Positions 45,264-53,400 of a stretch of 64,000 nucleotides of DNA are shown here, piece by piece. A program made the translations under genes and the position numbers. The stretch is from NCBI RefSeq assembly GCF_030122805.1, contig NZ_CP126080.1:2981001-3045000 (forward strand). The letters are read 5' to 3'. Numbering within the stretch: position 1 is the stretch's first letter; each line of letters begins with the position of its first letter. Under the pieces are notes generated by a model, which ran no database searches, was not told the origin of the DNA, and was given only the letters and a program-made list of their open reading frames with translations. The stretch is from Mesobacillus sp. AQ2. GTDB taxonomy: Bacteria; Bacillota; Bacilli; Bacillales; Cytobacillaceae.

Positions 45264-45295
45264 AAACACCTGACAGCAGTGCCAGGTGTTTATTT
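45264..45295. terminator. Bidirectional terminator between the DUF3892 gene and mntR
   Basis: AAACACCTG and CAGGTGTTT pair over 9 bp around a 10-nt loop, with T-rich tails on both strands. Confidence 0.86.
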
Positions 45296-45717
45296 TATTG
45301 GTCATCGTTTTGTTTTTGGATCGCCCTTAATTCCTGGACCCTGGATTTGTCTTCTTCGAAAAACTGGACAAGGTCACCGATCCTGTCGATTGCATCCCAG
45401 CTTAAATGATGTTCAATGCCCTCGACATCATTATAGATGTTTTCTTCCTTTACACCGATTACCTGTAATAATTGCTCAAGTAATTCATGGCGGTAAACCA
45501 GCCTTTTGCCAGTTTTGTATCCTTTAGGAGTCAGCACAAGCCCGCGATATTTTTCATAAACCAGGAACTGGTCTTTATCAAGTTTTTGGACCATTTTTGT
45601 TACTGAGGAGGGATGGACCGATAATGCCTCTGCGATATCTACTACCCGGGCATAACCTTTTTGTTCTATTAAAATAAAAATTTGTTCAATATAATCTTCC
45701 ATACTAGGTGTTGGCAT
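45295..45717 (-). CDS. mntR: Manganese-responsive regulator MntR
   Basis: A 140-residue DtxR-family repressor. Every manganese ligand of B. subtilis MntR is in place: D8, E11, H77, E99, E102 and H103. The N-terminal winged helix ([22 protein letters not shown]) binds DNA; the C-terminal domain dimerises. With manganese bound it should repress uptake transporters, none of which is in the window. The TerC protein at 30276, if it exports manganese, would belong to the same homeostasis. GGAGGTC precedes the ATG. Confidence 0.95.
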   Translation of the reverse strand: MPTPSMEDYIEQIFILIEQKGYARVVDIAEALSVHPSSVTKMVQKLDKDQFLVYEKYRGLVLTPKGYKTGKRLVYRHELLEQLLQVIGVKEENIYNDVEGIEHHLSWDAIDRIGDLVQFFEEDKSRVQELRAIQKQNDDQ

Positions 45718-45787
45718 CCCATGACCTCCAATGCTTATACAATAGCCATATTAAAGTTTACTATAGAAGGACAAGGGTGACAAGGCG

Positions 45788-47965
45788 CTACTCCCCTTGA
45801 TTGACAGGCTGTGGAGCCAGATCGAATTTCAGTTTGTTTTCGGCCGTATCCCAGTAAAGCTTTGCGTTGAAATTTCGATCTTTGCTCTGGAAGCCTTCGA
45901 TTACATCTGTGCTTCCTTCAGCCAGCAGCTTCTTTATATTTTTTTGGGTCACTGTCTTTCCAAGGATCTGTTTGGATAGGGTGAAATTACATTTTGTTTT
46001 TTGGTAGTTGGAGCAACCATAAAACGTCCCCTTGTCCACAACCATGCCATCGCATTTCTTACATTTCCCCAGATTCGTTCCGCGCCTTGCCTTCCCGCTT
46101 TTTTTTCCGGGCACAAAGGCGTTGGTGAGTTCCTCGGAAAATGTCCAGCTTGCTGAACCTTCGGTTGTTTCCGTAACCAGGTGCTTGATCATTTTTGAGG
46201 TTTGCTCGATAAACTGTTTGGGCGATGCCTCCCCTTCGCCTATCTGGTGCAGCCGCTGTTCCCATTTAGCTGTCATTTCCGGTGAAGCAAGGACTTGTCC
46301 GCCAACTGCGGCGACGAGTATTTTTGCTTTGGCTGTGGCATATACAAGATTTTTACGGACCTCGATATAGGCCCGGTCCTTAAGCATGGTAATGATTCCT
46401 GCTCTCGTAGCTTCAGTTCCAAGCCCTTCTGCCTTCATCAGGACTTTTTCCAGTTGCTTGTCTTCAATATGCTTGCCGGCCGTTTTCATTAAAGTGATCA
46501 ACTGTCCTTCAGTCAGTCTCTTTGGCGGCTGTGTTTTGCTTTCTTTCACTTCAGTTTTCACGACAATTCCCGTTTCACCCTGCTGAACAGCAGGCAGCTC
46601 TGGTTCTTTGTCTGCGTCTTTTTGCGGAAGCACCTTCTTCCAGCCTTCCTCAAGCTGGACTTTCCCCTTCGAGATAAATTCAGCCCTGCCATCCACGACG
46701 GTCTTAATGGTCGTATACTCCGCTATATAAGGTCCATAGTGGGCGGCGATCAGCGTCCGCACGAGCAAATCATATAGTTTAAGCTCATCTCCCGAAAGCC
46801 TGCCCAAGTTGGGAACTTGTTCGGTGGGGATGATCGCATAGTGGTCTGTCACCTTTTTTTCATTTACAAATCGTTTATTATTTTCAATGGATTCCACTGG
46901 CAACGGAAATAACGGTCCATAATCAGGAATCGCCTTGAGTTTATTCAGGATTGCCGGAAACCCTTCCGCTTCGCCTGGAGTCACATACCTTGAATCCGAA
47001 CGGGGATAAGAGACGATTCCCCGTTGATAGAGCCCTTGTAAAATGTCGAGCGTCTTTTTCGGCGACATCTTGAAGCGCCGGTTTGCTTCAGCCTGAATCG
47101 CTGAAAGATTGTATAATAATGGCGGCAGGAATTCTTTTTTCTCTGAATTGACTTCTGCTGCTTCAGCAGCTTTGCCGTTGCAGAATTCAGCAATTTTTTC
47201 AGCCATTTCTTTTGTTTTGATCCTTGAGTCACCATCTTTTTCCCATTTGCCCGTGTATTTTTTGCCATTGATATTAAATTTCCCGATTACCTCCCAGAAT
47301 GGTTCTGAGACGAAGTTTTCGATCTCCAGCTCACGTTTTACAATGAGAGCAAGTGTGGGCGTCTGGACTCTTCCAACGGAAAATACATCTGAATACCCCT
47401 TCATCTGCAATAAAAGAGTGTAAAGTCTGGATGCATTCATGCCGACAACCCAGTCAGCACAAGCTCGGGTATAAGCTTCAAAATACAAATTCTTTGTATC
47501 TGATTCACTTAACAATTTCTGAAAACCTTCTTTTATCGCTTTTGGGGTGAGGGAGGAAATCCACAGCCGTTTCATCGGTTTCGTGCAATTTGCAAGGCGA
47601 AGGATATTCCGGATGATCAGCTCCCCTTCCCGCCCAGCATCACCTGCATGGATGATTTCAGTTACCTGGGGGTCCGAAACCAATCTTTTTATAATATTGA
47701 ATTGCTTTGCTTTTGATTTTACTACTTCATACTGGAATTGGTCTGGAATGATCGGCAATGTATTCAGGGACCACTTTTTCCAGGTTGGGTTGTACTGTTC
47801 TGGCGCGGATAATTCCGTTAGATGGCCAATTGCCCAGGATACATAAGCACCATCGGGAAAAATTTCATTTGGAAGGATCTCAATGTATCCATCTTTCTTC
47901 TTCATTTTAAAAACGGAGGCCAGCGTTCTGCCCTGGTCAGGCTTTTCCGCAACGATCAACTTCAT
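45788..47965 (-). CDS. topB: DNA topoisomerase III
   Basis: A 725-residue type IA topoisomerase. The N-terminal Toprim domain has IHAGDAGREGELIIR (near 105). The active-site tyrosine is in GIVSYPRSDSRYV near residue 311. A C-terminal zinc-ribbon-like module begins CKKCDGMVVDKGTFYGCSNY (near 640), where two CxxC-type pairs are partly kept. It decatenates DNA and resolves recombination intermediates. GGAGGAAATT precedes the ATG. It is a single gene, upstream of mntR on the same strand. Confidence 0.95.
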   Translation of the reverse strand: MKLIVAEKPDQGRTLASVFKMKKKDGYIEILPNEIFPDGAYVSWAIGHLTELSAPEQYNPTWKKWSLNTLPIIPDQFQYEVVKSKAKQFNIIKRLVSDPQVTEIIHAGDAGREGELIIRNILRLANCTKPMKRLWISSLTPKAIKEGFQKLLSESDTKNLYFEAYTRACADWVVGMNASRLYTLLLQMKGYSDVFSVGRVQTPTLALIVKRELEIENFVSEPFWEVIGKFNINGKKYTGKWEKDGDSRIKTKEMAEKIAEFCNGKAAEAAEVNSEKKEFLPPLLYNLSAIQAEANRRFKMSPKKTLDILQGLYQRGIVSYPRSDSRYVTPGEAEGFPAILNKLKAIPDYGPLFPLPVESIENNKRFVNEKKVTDHYAIIPTEQVPNLGRLSGDELKLYDLLVRTLIAAHYGPYIAEYTTIKTVVDGRAEFISKGKVQLEEGWKKVLPQKDADKEPELPAVQQGETGIVVKTEVKESKTQPPKRLTEGQLITLMKTAGKHIEDKQLEKVLMKAEGLGTEATRAGIITMLKDRAYIEVRKNLVYATAKAKILVAAVGGQVLASPEMTAKWEQRLHQIGEGEASPKQFIEQTSKMIKHLVTETTEGSASWTFSEELTNAFVPGKKSGKARRGTNLGKCKKCDGMVVDKGTFYGCSNYQKTKCNFTLSKQILGKTVTQKNIKKLLAEGSTDVIEGFQSKDRNFNAKLYWDTAENKLKFDLAPQPVNQGE

Positions 47966-48069
47966 AATTTCCTCCTGAAAAGCTTTTATAAGAGCGTAGT
48001 GTAAACCTAAATTCTATTTTATCTTTTTTTCGACAAGAGCGTAAAGGACTTTTATCTCAGCATCTAAAA

Positions 48070-48101
48070 CACATAAACAGGCAGCTGATTGCTCAGCTGC
48101 C
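48070..48101 (-). terminator. Terminator after the 98-codon hypothetical gene
   Basis: GGCAGCTGA and TCAGCTGCC pair perfectly around TTGC; on the minus strand TGTTTATGTGTTTTAG follows. Confidence 0.8.
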
Positions 48102-48103
48102 TT

Positions 48104-48400
48104 CTAAAAATTTTCAATATCGAACGGCTCGACTTTATTATTATCATTGATGTACCAGCGATCCCTATGAACAACTGCTGAAACAGTCAAAATCAATGAA
48201 GGAACTTTTTCAATCCTGACTACGATCGCACCGACTAGCTCCTGGAAAATCACGAATGACTCGCCGTGGCTGAAAGCAGCCCATTGCGGACCCATGATGG
48301 CGATGGAACGAATGATTTCTTCCTTTTCTTTTTGTTCAAGGGAAAGATGCGGAGAAAAAATGATAATCCAGTCCTCATCACCAATCGAAAAGCGATACAT
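48104..48400 (-). CDS. Hypothetical protein, 98 residues
   Basis: A 98-residue protein beginning MYRFSIGDEDWIIIFSPHLS. The middle is acidic and helical, and the later part has two hydrophobic strands (FQELVGAIVVRIEKV, LILTVSAVVHRDRWY). It is not membrane-spanning and has no cysteine. I do not recognise the family. AAAGGGTGAGGG precedes the ATG and a strong terminator follows, so the gene is likely real. It lies between topB and the HD-GYP gene, all on the minus strand. Confidence 0.68.
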   Translation of the reverse strand: MYRFSIGDEDWIIIFSPHLSLEQKEKEEIIRSIAIMGPQWAAFSHGESFVIFQELVGAIVVRIEKVPSLILTVSAVVHRDRWYINDNNKVEPFDIENF

Positions 48401-48459
48401 GCCCTCACCCTTTTATTCATCATATTTGACTATTAAAAGATATGATTGGCAGGTATATT

Positions 48460-49446
48460 TTATACCCCTACGATTGAATCATTTAAGACCCGTGAAATTC
48501 TCAAACCGCGGTTGAGACGCAAATCAATCAGAGTATCATCGGTCTTGATCAGAGCCCTCAATGGTTCAAATTTATCGACCATAAGGATTGTCCCTTCTTC
48601 ACCATTGCTTAAAAGAACGCGTTTCCCGACAAGGCTGTCCATGATCCTGTATAAAAAAACCAGCATGATTTTCGGGTCGAATTTGCCGAAAACATCATTT
48701 TGCATCTGGGAAATGACTATATGGAATGGTTCTGCCTGATGGTAAACCCTCGAAGACGACATGGCATGATAGACATCAGCAATCGCCACAATTTTGGCAA
48801 ACTCGTCGATTTTATCGCTGGGCAGACTGAACGGATAGCCGCCACCATCCTCCCGTTCGTGATGCTGGAGTGCGATGAGGGCAACCCTGTCATTCAACTC
48901 GGGTATATCCTTCAGCAATCTGTATCCATACACAGTATGCCGTTTCATTTCGGCGTACTCTTCAAGTGTCAGCCTTCCTGGCTTATTGAGAATGTCAGCC
49001 GGTATCCTGGCCTTTCCGATATCATGAAGGGTAGCTCCCAGAGAAAGATCATTCAAATCGGACTGATTCAGATTCAGCCATTTTCCAAGCAATGTTGAAA
49101 TGATACCGACACAAACTGTATGCCTGTAAGTATACTCATCTTTTGACTTAAGTTCATAAAAAAGATGGTAGATATGAGGTATTTCTGCTGCCTGTCTGAT
49201 CGCTGGCATGATTTCATTCTTGATTTCGGAAACAGGTACAACGCCTGTTTTCGCAACTACATCGAATATCTCTTCCATTTGTATGGAAGCTGCGTCAAGT
49301 TTCCTTGAAATATCATTGATTTTAGTATTTACCGCATTCTGTGATGTAGGGTCCTGAACGGGCTTTCCGTTCCTGATTGAATCCAATAATGTCTCAATTT
49401 GATAATCAGATAAGGACGTGAACGCTGATGGAGTGGTCTTCATCAT
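48460..49446 (-). CDS. HD-GYP domain protein, probable c-di-GMP phosphodiesterase
   Basis: A 328-residue protein with a C-terminal HD-GYP domain. Visible motifs are ATLHDIGKARIP (HD pair, near 165), KRHTVYGYRLL and QHHEREDGGGYPF (near 210), the GYP signature. The last 60 residues form a small added domain. The family hydrolyses cyclic di-GMP, which would lower the level of this signal and favour motility. No receiver domain is present, so activation is by other means. The ATG at 49446 follows AGAGGAGGG; a frame open upstream adds 24 residues without a site. Confidence 0.86.
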   Translation of the reverse strand: MMKTTPSAFTSLSDYQIETLLDSIRNGKPVQDPTSQNAVNTKINDISRKLDAASIQMEEIFDVVAKTGVVPVSEIKNEIMPAIRQAAEIPHIYHLFYELKSKDEYTYRHTVCVGIISTLLGKWLNLNQSDLNDLSLGATLHDIGKARIPADILNKPGRLTLEEYAEMKRHTVYGYRLLKDIPELNDRVALIALQHHEREDGGGYPFSLPSDKIDEFAKIVAIADVYHAMSSSRVYHQAEPFHIVISQMQNDVFGKFDPKIMLVFLYRIMDSLVGKRVLLSNGEEGTILMVDKFEPLRALIKTDDTLIDLRLNRGLRISRVLNDSIVGV

Positions 49447-49633
49447 AGTACCCTCCTCTAAGCTAATAATAGACTTGTTTTTTAGTTGATTGCTGTTCTT
49501 AAAACTTTTGCAGTTCAAAAGGAATACTTTAATAAGAAAATAATAACAAATTTTTCCGGAAATAGGAACCTGGAGGCTTATTTTTAATTAACTAAATTTT
49601 AAGATTATTTTCAGTATAATAGCGCTTACAATC

Positions 49634-49663
49634 TTGACTAGGACTATCCCAATATTGTATATT
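49634..49663 (+). promoter_or_regulatory. SigA-type promoter and long leader of the cold-shock gene
   Basis: TTGACT (49634-49639) and TATATT (49658-49663) are 18 bp apart. The start would be near 49670, giving a leader of about 115 nt, the kind found on cold-shock mRNAs. A small GTGTC/GACAT hairpin lies just before the ribosome binding site. The remainder of the 338-bp gap from 49447 is A/T-rich and holds nothing else I can support. Confidence 0.65.
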
Positions 49664-49784
49664 TAAGACATCATTTAATAGAATATATTTGCCATGTCAG
49701 AGAATGCAGGTGTATCCAATTAGATGATAATATTCAACTTGACGCAGACATTGTGTCGCGAAAGACATGGGAGGAAAGTTTAAC

Positions 49785-49985
49785 ATGCAAAACGGTAAAG
49801 TTAAATGGTTTAACAATGAAAAAGGTTTCGGCTTTATTGAAGTAGAAGGTGGAGACGATGTATTCGTACACTTCTCAGCGATCCAGGGTGATGGCTACAA
49901 GTCATTAGAAGAAGGCCAGGAAGTATCTTTCGAAATCGTCGATGGAAACCGCGGACCACAAGCAGCTAACGTAGTGAAACTATAA
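49785..49985 (+). CDS. Cold-shock protein, CspB/CspD type
   Basis: A 66-residue OB-fold RNA-binding protein. RNP1 is KGFGFIEV (residues 13-20) and RNP2 is VFVHF (26-30), both intact. Such proteins melt structured mRNA in the cold. The ATG at 49785 follows GGGAGGAAAG; an ATG six codons upstream gives a longer frame but lacks a site. A strong terminator and then repeat array D follow. Confidence 0.94.
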   Translation: MQNGKVKWFNNEKGFGFIEVEGGDDVFVHFSAIQGDGYKSLEEGQEVSFEIVDGNRGPQAANVVKL

Positions 49986-49996
49986 TTCCAAAAGTT

Positions 49997-50025
49997 AAAG
50001 GCTGGCGCCAGACGCCAGCCTTTTT
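49997..50025 (+). terminator. Terminator after the cold-shock gene
   Basis: AAAGGCTGGCG and CGCCAGCCTTT pair over 11 bp around CCAGA and run into TTTTT. Confidence 0.92.
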
Positions 50026-50041
50026 GATTGTATTTGATTAT

Positions 50042-50509
50042 AGACATTTCGCATTCTCCATGCCCCTGAAATGTCCTTTAATTCCTCTTTCTTAGACATT
50101 TCGCCTTCTTCATGACCTCAAAATGTCCATTAAAATCACTTTCTTAGACATTTTGCATTCTTCATGACCTCAAAATGTCCATTAAAACCACTTTCTTAGA
50201 CATTTCGCCTTCTTCATGACCTCAAAATGTCCATTAAAACCACTTTCTTAGACATTTCGCCTTCTTCATGACCTCAAAATGTCCATTAAAACCACTTTCT
50301 TAGACATTTTGCATTCTTCATGACCTCAAAATGTCCATTAAACCCTCTTTCTTAGACATTTCGCCTTCTTCATGACCTCAAAATGTCCATTAAACCCACT
50401 TTCTTAGACATTTCGCCTTCTTCATGACCTCAAAATGTCCATTAAAACCATTTTCTTAGACATTTCGCCTTCTTCATGACCTTAAAATGTCCACTAAAAC
50501 CACAATGAT
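50042..50509. repeat. Tandem array D: nine copies of a 52-bp hairpin repeat
   Basis: AGACATTT recurs at 50042, 50094, 50146, 50198, 50250, 50302, 50354, 50406 and 50458, an exact 52-bp period with very few differences between units. The arms GACATTT and AAATGTC pair; some units extend to 8 bp. AGACA and TGTCC occupy positions 1 and 31, as in the other arrays. The array starts just after the cold-shock gene's terminator and ends at the last codon of the ypeQ-like gene. Confidence 0.95.
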
Positions 50510-50682
50510 TATAATTTCTGTCCGCACTTTTTTATTTTCTCGCCGACGGTGCATTCTGTTATGCAAAACCGGTGTGCGGATCGTTTTCCGTGTTCTTGCC
50601 GGTTATGCTTTTTCAGGAAGCATCCATTGCAATATGTATTGAGCAATGTTTCTACCTCAGCAAGGATTTCATTTCGAGTCAA
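50509..50682 (-). CDS. ypeQ: Small zinc-finger protein, YpeQ-like
   Basis: A 57-residue protein starting at TTG 50682, with AGGAGG 7 nt upstream. Cysteines fall as YCNGC (C18, C21), RFC, TEC and KKCG with His between, a zinc-finger layout. It begins LTRNEILAEVETLLNTYC. B. subtilis YpeQ is a similar small zinc-finger protein next to ypeP, and the same neighbour is found here, 15 bp upstream. The role is unknown. The stop codon touches the end of repeat array D. Confidence 0.8.
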   Translation of the reverse strand: MTRNEILAEVETLLNTYCNGCFLKKHNRQEHGKRSAHRFCITECTVGEKIKKCGQKL

Positions 50683-50697
50683 TCGTTTCCCTCCTGG

Positions 50698-51393
50698 CTA
50701 TATTATTTGCATTTTGCTGTTGATCATCTTCCCCTGCAAAGCTTGGGTTGCCAGCTTGTCAGCCTCTTTGTTCTCTTTCCTTCCTACCGGATTGTATTTT
50801 GGGTGCAATCCGAGGTCCTTTATCTTCTTTTCGATCCGGTCCAGCCAGCGGTTGAGAGTTTCTTCATAGCAAGGCCACTCACCCTCCAGCTGCTTCAAAA
50901 CCACCTGGGAATCACCTTTTATTTCACAAGACATGTTCCTGACGCCCATTTCCTCAAGGATAGAAAGCGCAAAATAAAGAGCTGCATACTCTGCTTCATT
51001 GTTCGTTTCCAGCTCATCGAATACTTCATTGGCGCGCAGCCTGTATTTCTTTTTGCCCTGCTTGTAATAAATGATTGTGCCAAGTCCGGCCTTATAATGG
51101 GCATTATCGAATCCTCCATCGAAATAAACAGTCAGGTCATGAGGCTCTTCTTCCACCTCTGCAAGAAGTTTGCGCATTTCCTTGATTGACCAGGAGGTAC
51201 CAATTTCATCAATGAAGGAGATTTCCAACGCTTTGCCCGATTTTTCGAGTTCTTCACCAGCCTGAAGTGCATGTTCTCCATCCAGATAATCAGAGCTGAA
51301 CAGGATAGGAGCCAGACCTTTTGTTTTATATTCCCATTCCAATTTATATTTCAAGACTTCTCCCCACTTTCCGATCAGTTGTGTCTCCACCAT
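50698..51393 (-). CDS. ypeP: RNase H-fold protein with N-terminal extension, YpeP-like
   Basis: A 231-residue protein. Residues 1-85 are a family-specific extension. The RNase H fold starts at TVYFDGGFDNAHYKAGLG (first Asp near 91), then TNNEAEYAALYFAL (Glu near 133), IKGDSQVVLKQL (Asp near 160) and KEADKLATQAL (Asp near 211). All four catalytic acidic positions are kept. Homologues are annotated as reverse-transcriptase-like or RNase HI; activity has not been shown for them as far as I know. It is divergent from the rnhA gene 147 bp away and is followed by ypeQ. Confidence 0.83.
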   Translation of the reverse strand: MVETQLIGKWGEVLKYKLEWEYKTKGLAPILFSSDYLDGEHALQAGEELEKSGKALEISFIDEIGTSWSIKEMRKLLAEVEEEPHDLTVYFDGGFDNAHYKAGLGTIIYYKQGKKKYRLRANEVFDELETNNEAEYAALYFALSILEEMGVRNMSCEIKGDSQVVLKQLEGEWPCYEETLNRWLDRIEKKIKDLGLHPKYNPVGRKENKEADKLATQALQGKMINSKMQII

Positions 51394-51540
51394 TTTTAGT
51401 TATCTTACCCATTTTCCATGACCGTTACAATGAAAAAGAGTTGTTGCTGCAGAAAATGCATTTGTATATTTTTATAAATAATCGCTCCTATTATGATACA
51501 CTATCTATTATCTGTACAAACCAACCGGGAGTGATCGTTT

Positions 51541-51948
51541 TTGTTCGAGGTATATATCGATGGAGCAAGTGCTGGCAACCCGGGACCAAGCGGTGCTGGC
51601 ATTTTTATTAAGGGGGAAGGGGAGGTTTTTAGATATTCCATCCCTCTTGGCGTCATGTCAAACCATGAAGCTGAATATCATGCATTTATAAAAGCATTGG
51701 AAATCTGTATTGAAAAAGATTTTAAAGTTGTTTCCTTCAGGACTGATTCACAGCTGGTCAATGCTGCGGTCGAGAAGGAGTTCGTCAAAAACAAACTTTA
51801 CGCCCCACTTCTTGAAAAAGCGTTGATGCTTGCAGGGCAATTCGATCTGTTCTTCATGAAATGGATTCCATCGAGCGAAAATAAAACAGCTGATGAATTA
51901 GCCAGGAAAGCGATAAGAGACAACAATACGAAAGGAAACGATATCTAA
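51541..51948 (+). CDS. rnhA: Ribonuclease HI family protein
   Basis: A 135-residue RNase HI fold. The four acidic positions are D7 in VYIDGASAGNPG, Glu in SNHEAEYHAF (near 43), Asp in SFRTDSQLV (near 69) and Asp in KTADELARKA. The family cuts RNA in RNA-DNA hybrids, but the Bacillus YpdQ-type member lacks the basic protrusion of the E. coli enzyme, so activity should be tested. The TTG start has GGGAGTGAT upstream. It is directly followed by a DMT transporter gene, with no gap. Confidence 0.85.
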   Translation: MFEVYIDGASAGNPGPSGAGIFIKGEGEVFRYSIPLGVMSNHEAEYHAFIKALEICIEKDFKVVSFRTDSQLVNAAVEKEFVKNKLYAPLLEKALMLAGQFDLFFMKWIPSSENKTADELARKAIRDNNTKGNDI

Positions 51949-52887
51949 ATGAAAGCATCAACTTTTGCAGACTTAAGCTTATTATTTGTTGCTCTTATCT
52001 GGGGTGCAACTTTTGTCGTCGTACAAAATGCCATCTCCTTCCTTGAGCCATTAGCGTTTAATGCCGTCCGATTTAGCATTGCCGCAATCCTGCTGGGACT
52101 ATGGCTAGTGATCTTTGAAAGGCATCAACTTCAGAAAGTTGATAAGAGATTGCTTTTATCAGGGATCATGCTGGGTTTTTGGCTGTTCATAGGCTATGCC
52201 TTCCAGACGCTTGGCCTTTTGTACACTACCTCTTCAAAGGCTGGTTTTATCACTGGCTTGAGCGTCATACTGGTTCCCTTGCTGATGATTGGGATTTTGA
52301 AACAGCGCCCTGGAATGAACTCAATAGCAGGCGTTTCAGCGGCCACCACCGGCCTCTATTTATTAACGATGTCAGATGTGTCGGGCCTTAACATCGGGGA
52401 TGCTTTTGTGCTGATTTGTGCTGCAGGTTTCGCCCTCCATATCGTTTTTACCGGCAAGTTTTCAAGCAGTTATCCTACACTGCTTTTGACAGCTGTGCAG
52501 ATTTCGACTGTTGCCGCTCTTTCAGCAGTATCTTCTGTCCTTTTCGAGGACTGGCAAAGGGTTTTTCAGCCAGAGGTCATTTTTTCTGCGGATGTGATGG
52601 TAGCCTTATTGGTTACATCGATTCTTGCAACCGCCCTTGCGTTCTTCATCCAGACGAATTTCCAGAAGCATACGACTGCTACACGAGTTGCCCTGATCTT
52701 TGCAATGGAACCTGTTTTTGCAGCGATTACCGCTTATTTTTGGGCAGATGAGCGCCTGACCTATAGCGCATTGGCGGGTTGTGCGCTGATTTTTGCCGGA
52801 ATGATCTTCGCTGAATTGCCATCAGGAAAATTCGAAAGCTTCGTTCGTAAAATATTCCCGAAAAAAGAGGCTGATTTCAAAGCATGA
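51949..52887 (+). CDS. DMT-superfamily (EamA) transporter
   Basis: A 312-residue membrane protein with ten predicted helices and two EamA repeats, the first starting LIWGATFVVVQNAISFLEPL and the second near residue 150. It is likely an exporter of amino acids or other small metabolites; the substrate is not readable. The ATG immediately follows the rnhA stop, so the two are co-transcribed. The C-terminus overlaps the stem of the terminator. Confidence 0.86.
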   Translation: MKASTFADLSLLFVALIWGATFVVVQNAISFLEPLAFNAVRFSIAAILLGLWLVIFERHQLQKVDKRLLLSGIMLGFWLFIGYAFQTLGLLYTTSSKAGFITGLSVILVPLLMIGILKQRPGMNSIAGVSAATTGLYLLTMSDVSGLNIGDAFVLICAAGFALHIVFTGKFSSSYPTLLLTAVQISTVAALSAVSSVLFEDWQRVFQPEVIFSADVMVALLVTSILATALAFFIQTNFQKHTTATRVALIFAMEPVFAAITAYFWADERLTYSALAGCALIFAGMIFAELPSGKFESFVRKIFPKKEADFKA

Positions 52888-52903
52888 CGCTTTGGAACCA
52901 GCC
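52868..52903 (+). terminator. Terminator overlapping the end of the DMT transporter gene
   Basis: AGGCTG and CAGCCT plus inner TTTCAAAGC and GCTTTGGAA form a long imperfect stem around ATGAC, followed by TTTTTT. The stop codon lies in the loop. Confidence 0.82.
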
Positions 52904-53003
52904 TTTTTTAGGAACTAGCTTAGAATAATTTCCACTTAGAGAATCGCCAGGGTTCAGCGCATAGCCAGTTTTCTCCTCTTGCTAAATTTTCTCTAAAGTA
53001 TAT

Positions 53004-53066
53004 TGCGATAAGCGTTAGCGCTGAGCAGCTTATCGGGGCTGGCCAAGGCGCTTCCGCTTTTCGTCA
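53004..53066. repeat. Likely fragment of an interspersed intergenic repeat
   Basis: GATAAGC (53007-53013) and GCTTATC (53028-53034) are inverted arms, followed by GGGGCTGGCCAAGGCGC and a TTCCGCTTTTC tail. From memory this resembles a repeat scattered through many Bacillaceae genomes (GGCGCTT-GCGCTTTTC ending). Only one copy is in the window, so copy number cannot be shown here. Confidence 0.4.
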
Positions 53067-53333
53067 TACGGCCAAAAGCTCGATTTTTTTGACAAATTGC
53101 AATGCTGCTTTGCGGGAATCAATTTTATTAGAAGCGAACGTTTCAAGCAATGAAATATAAAAGCTCCCGTCAAAACCTTTTTGAGCCATCAGGGTGATTT
53201 CAATGGCTGCATTCGCGAGTTCATCGGTGGAATTCGTATATTGCTGTCCGAAATAAATGAAGCCGATTGCATCTTCGCGAAAAAGGAACCCCTTGCTCTT
53301 CAAATGAAGCAGATAATCTTCAACTGTCCGCAC
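53064..53333 (-). CDS. DUF6123-like hypothetical protein, 89 residues
   Basis: An 89-residue soluble protein beginning VRTVEDYLLHLKSKG, with a conserved-looking core AIGFIYFGQQYTNSTDELANAAIEITLMAQKGFDG. It resembles a small Bacillaceae family I recall as DUF6123; no function is known. The GTG at 53333 is chosen with reserve, because the AGAGAGG site lies about 12 nt upstream; the TTG at 53345 sits almost on top of that site. The 3' end abuts the interspersed repeat fragment. Confidence 0.65.
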   Translation of the reverse strand: MRTVEDYLLHLKSKGFLFREDAIGFIYFGQQYTNSTDELANAAIEITLMAQKGFDGSFYISLLETFASNKIDSRKAALQFVKKIELLAV

Positions 53334-53400
53334 TGACTGAATCAATCCTCTCTCTTCAAGCCGTTTCTAGTAAAATTTTACCGCATTAATCGAGCTTTTT

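Noticed and set aside
4559..50509. CRISPR arrays as an explanation of the 52-bp repeats
   Set aside because: The repeats are contiguous with no unique spacers, occur at four loci, and no cas genes are present.
50572..51189. Plus-strand frame of 205 codons opposite ypeP
   Set aside because: It is the antisense shadow of ypeP and ypeQ, both of which carry conserved motifs.
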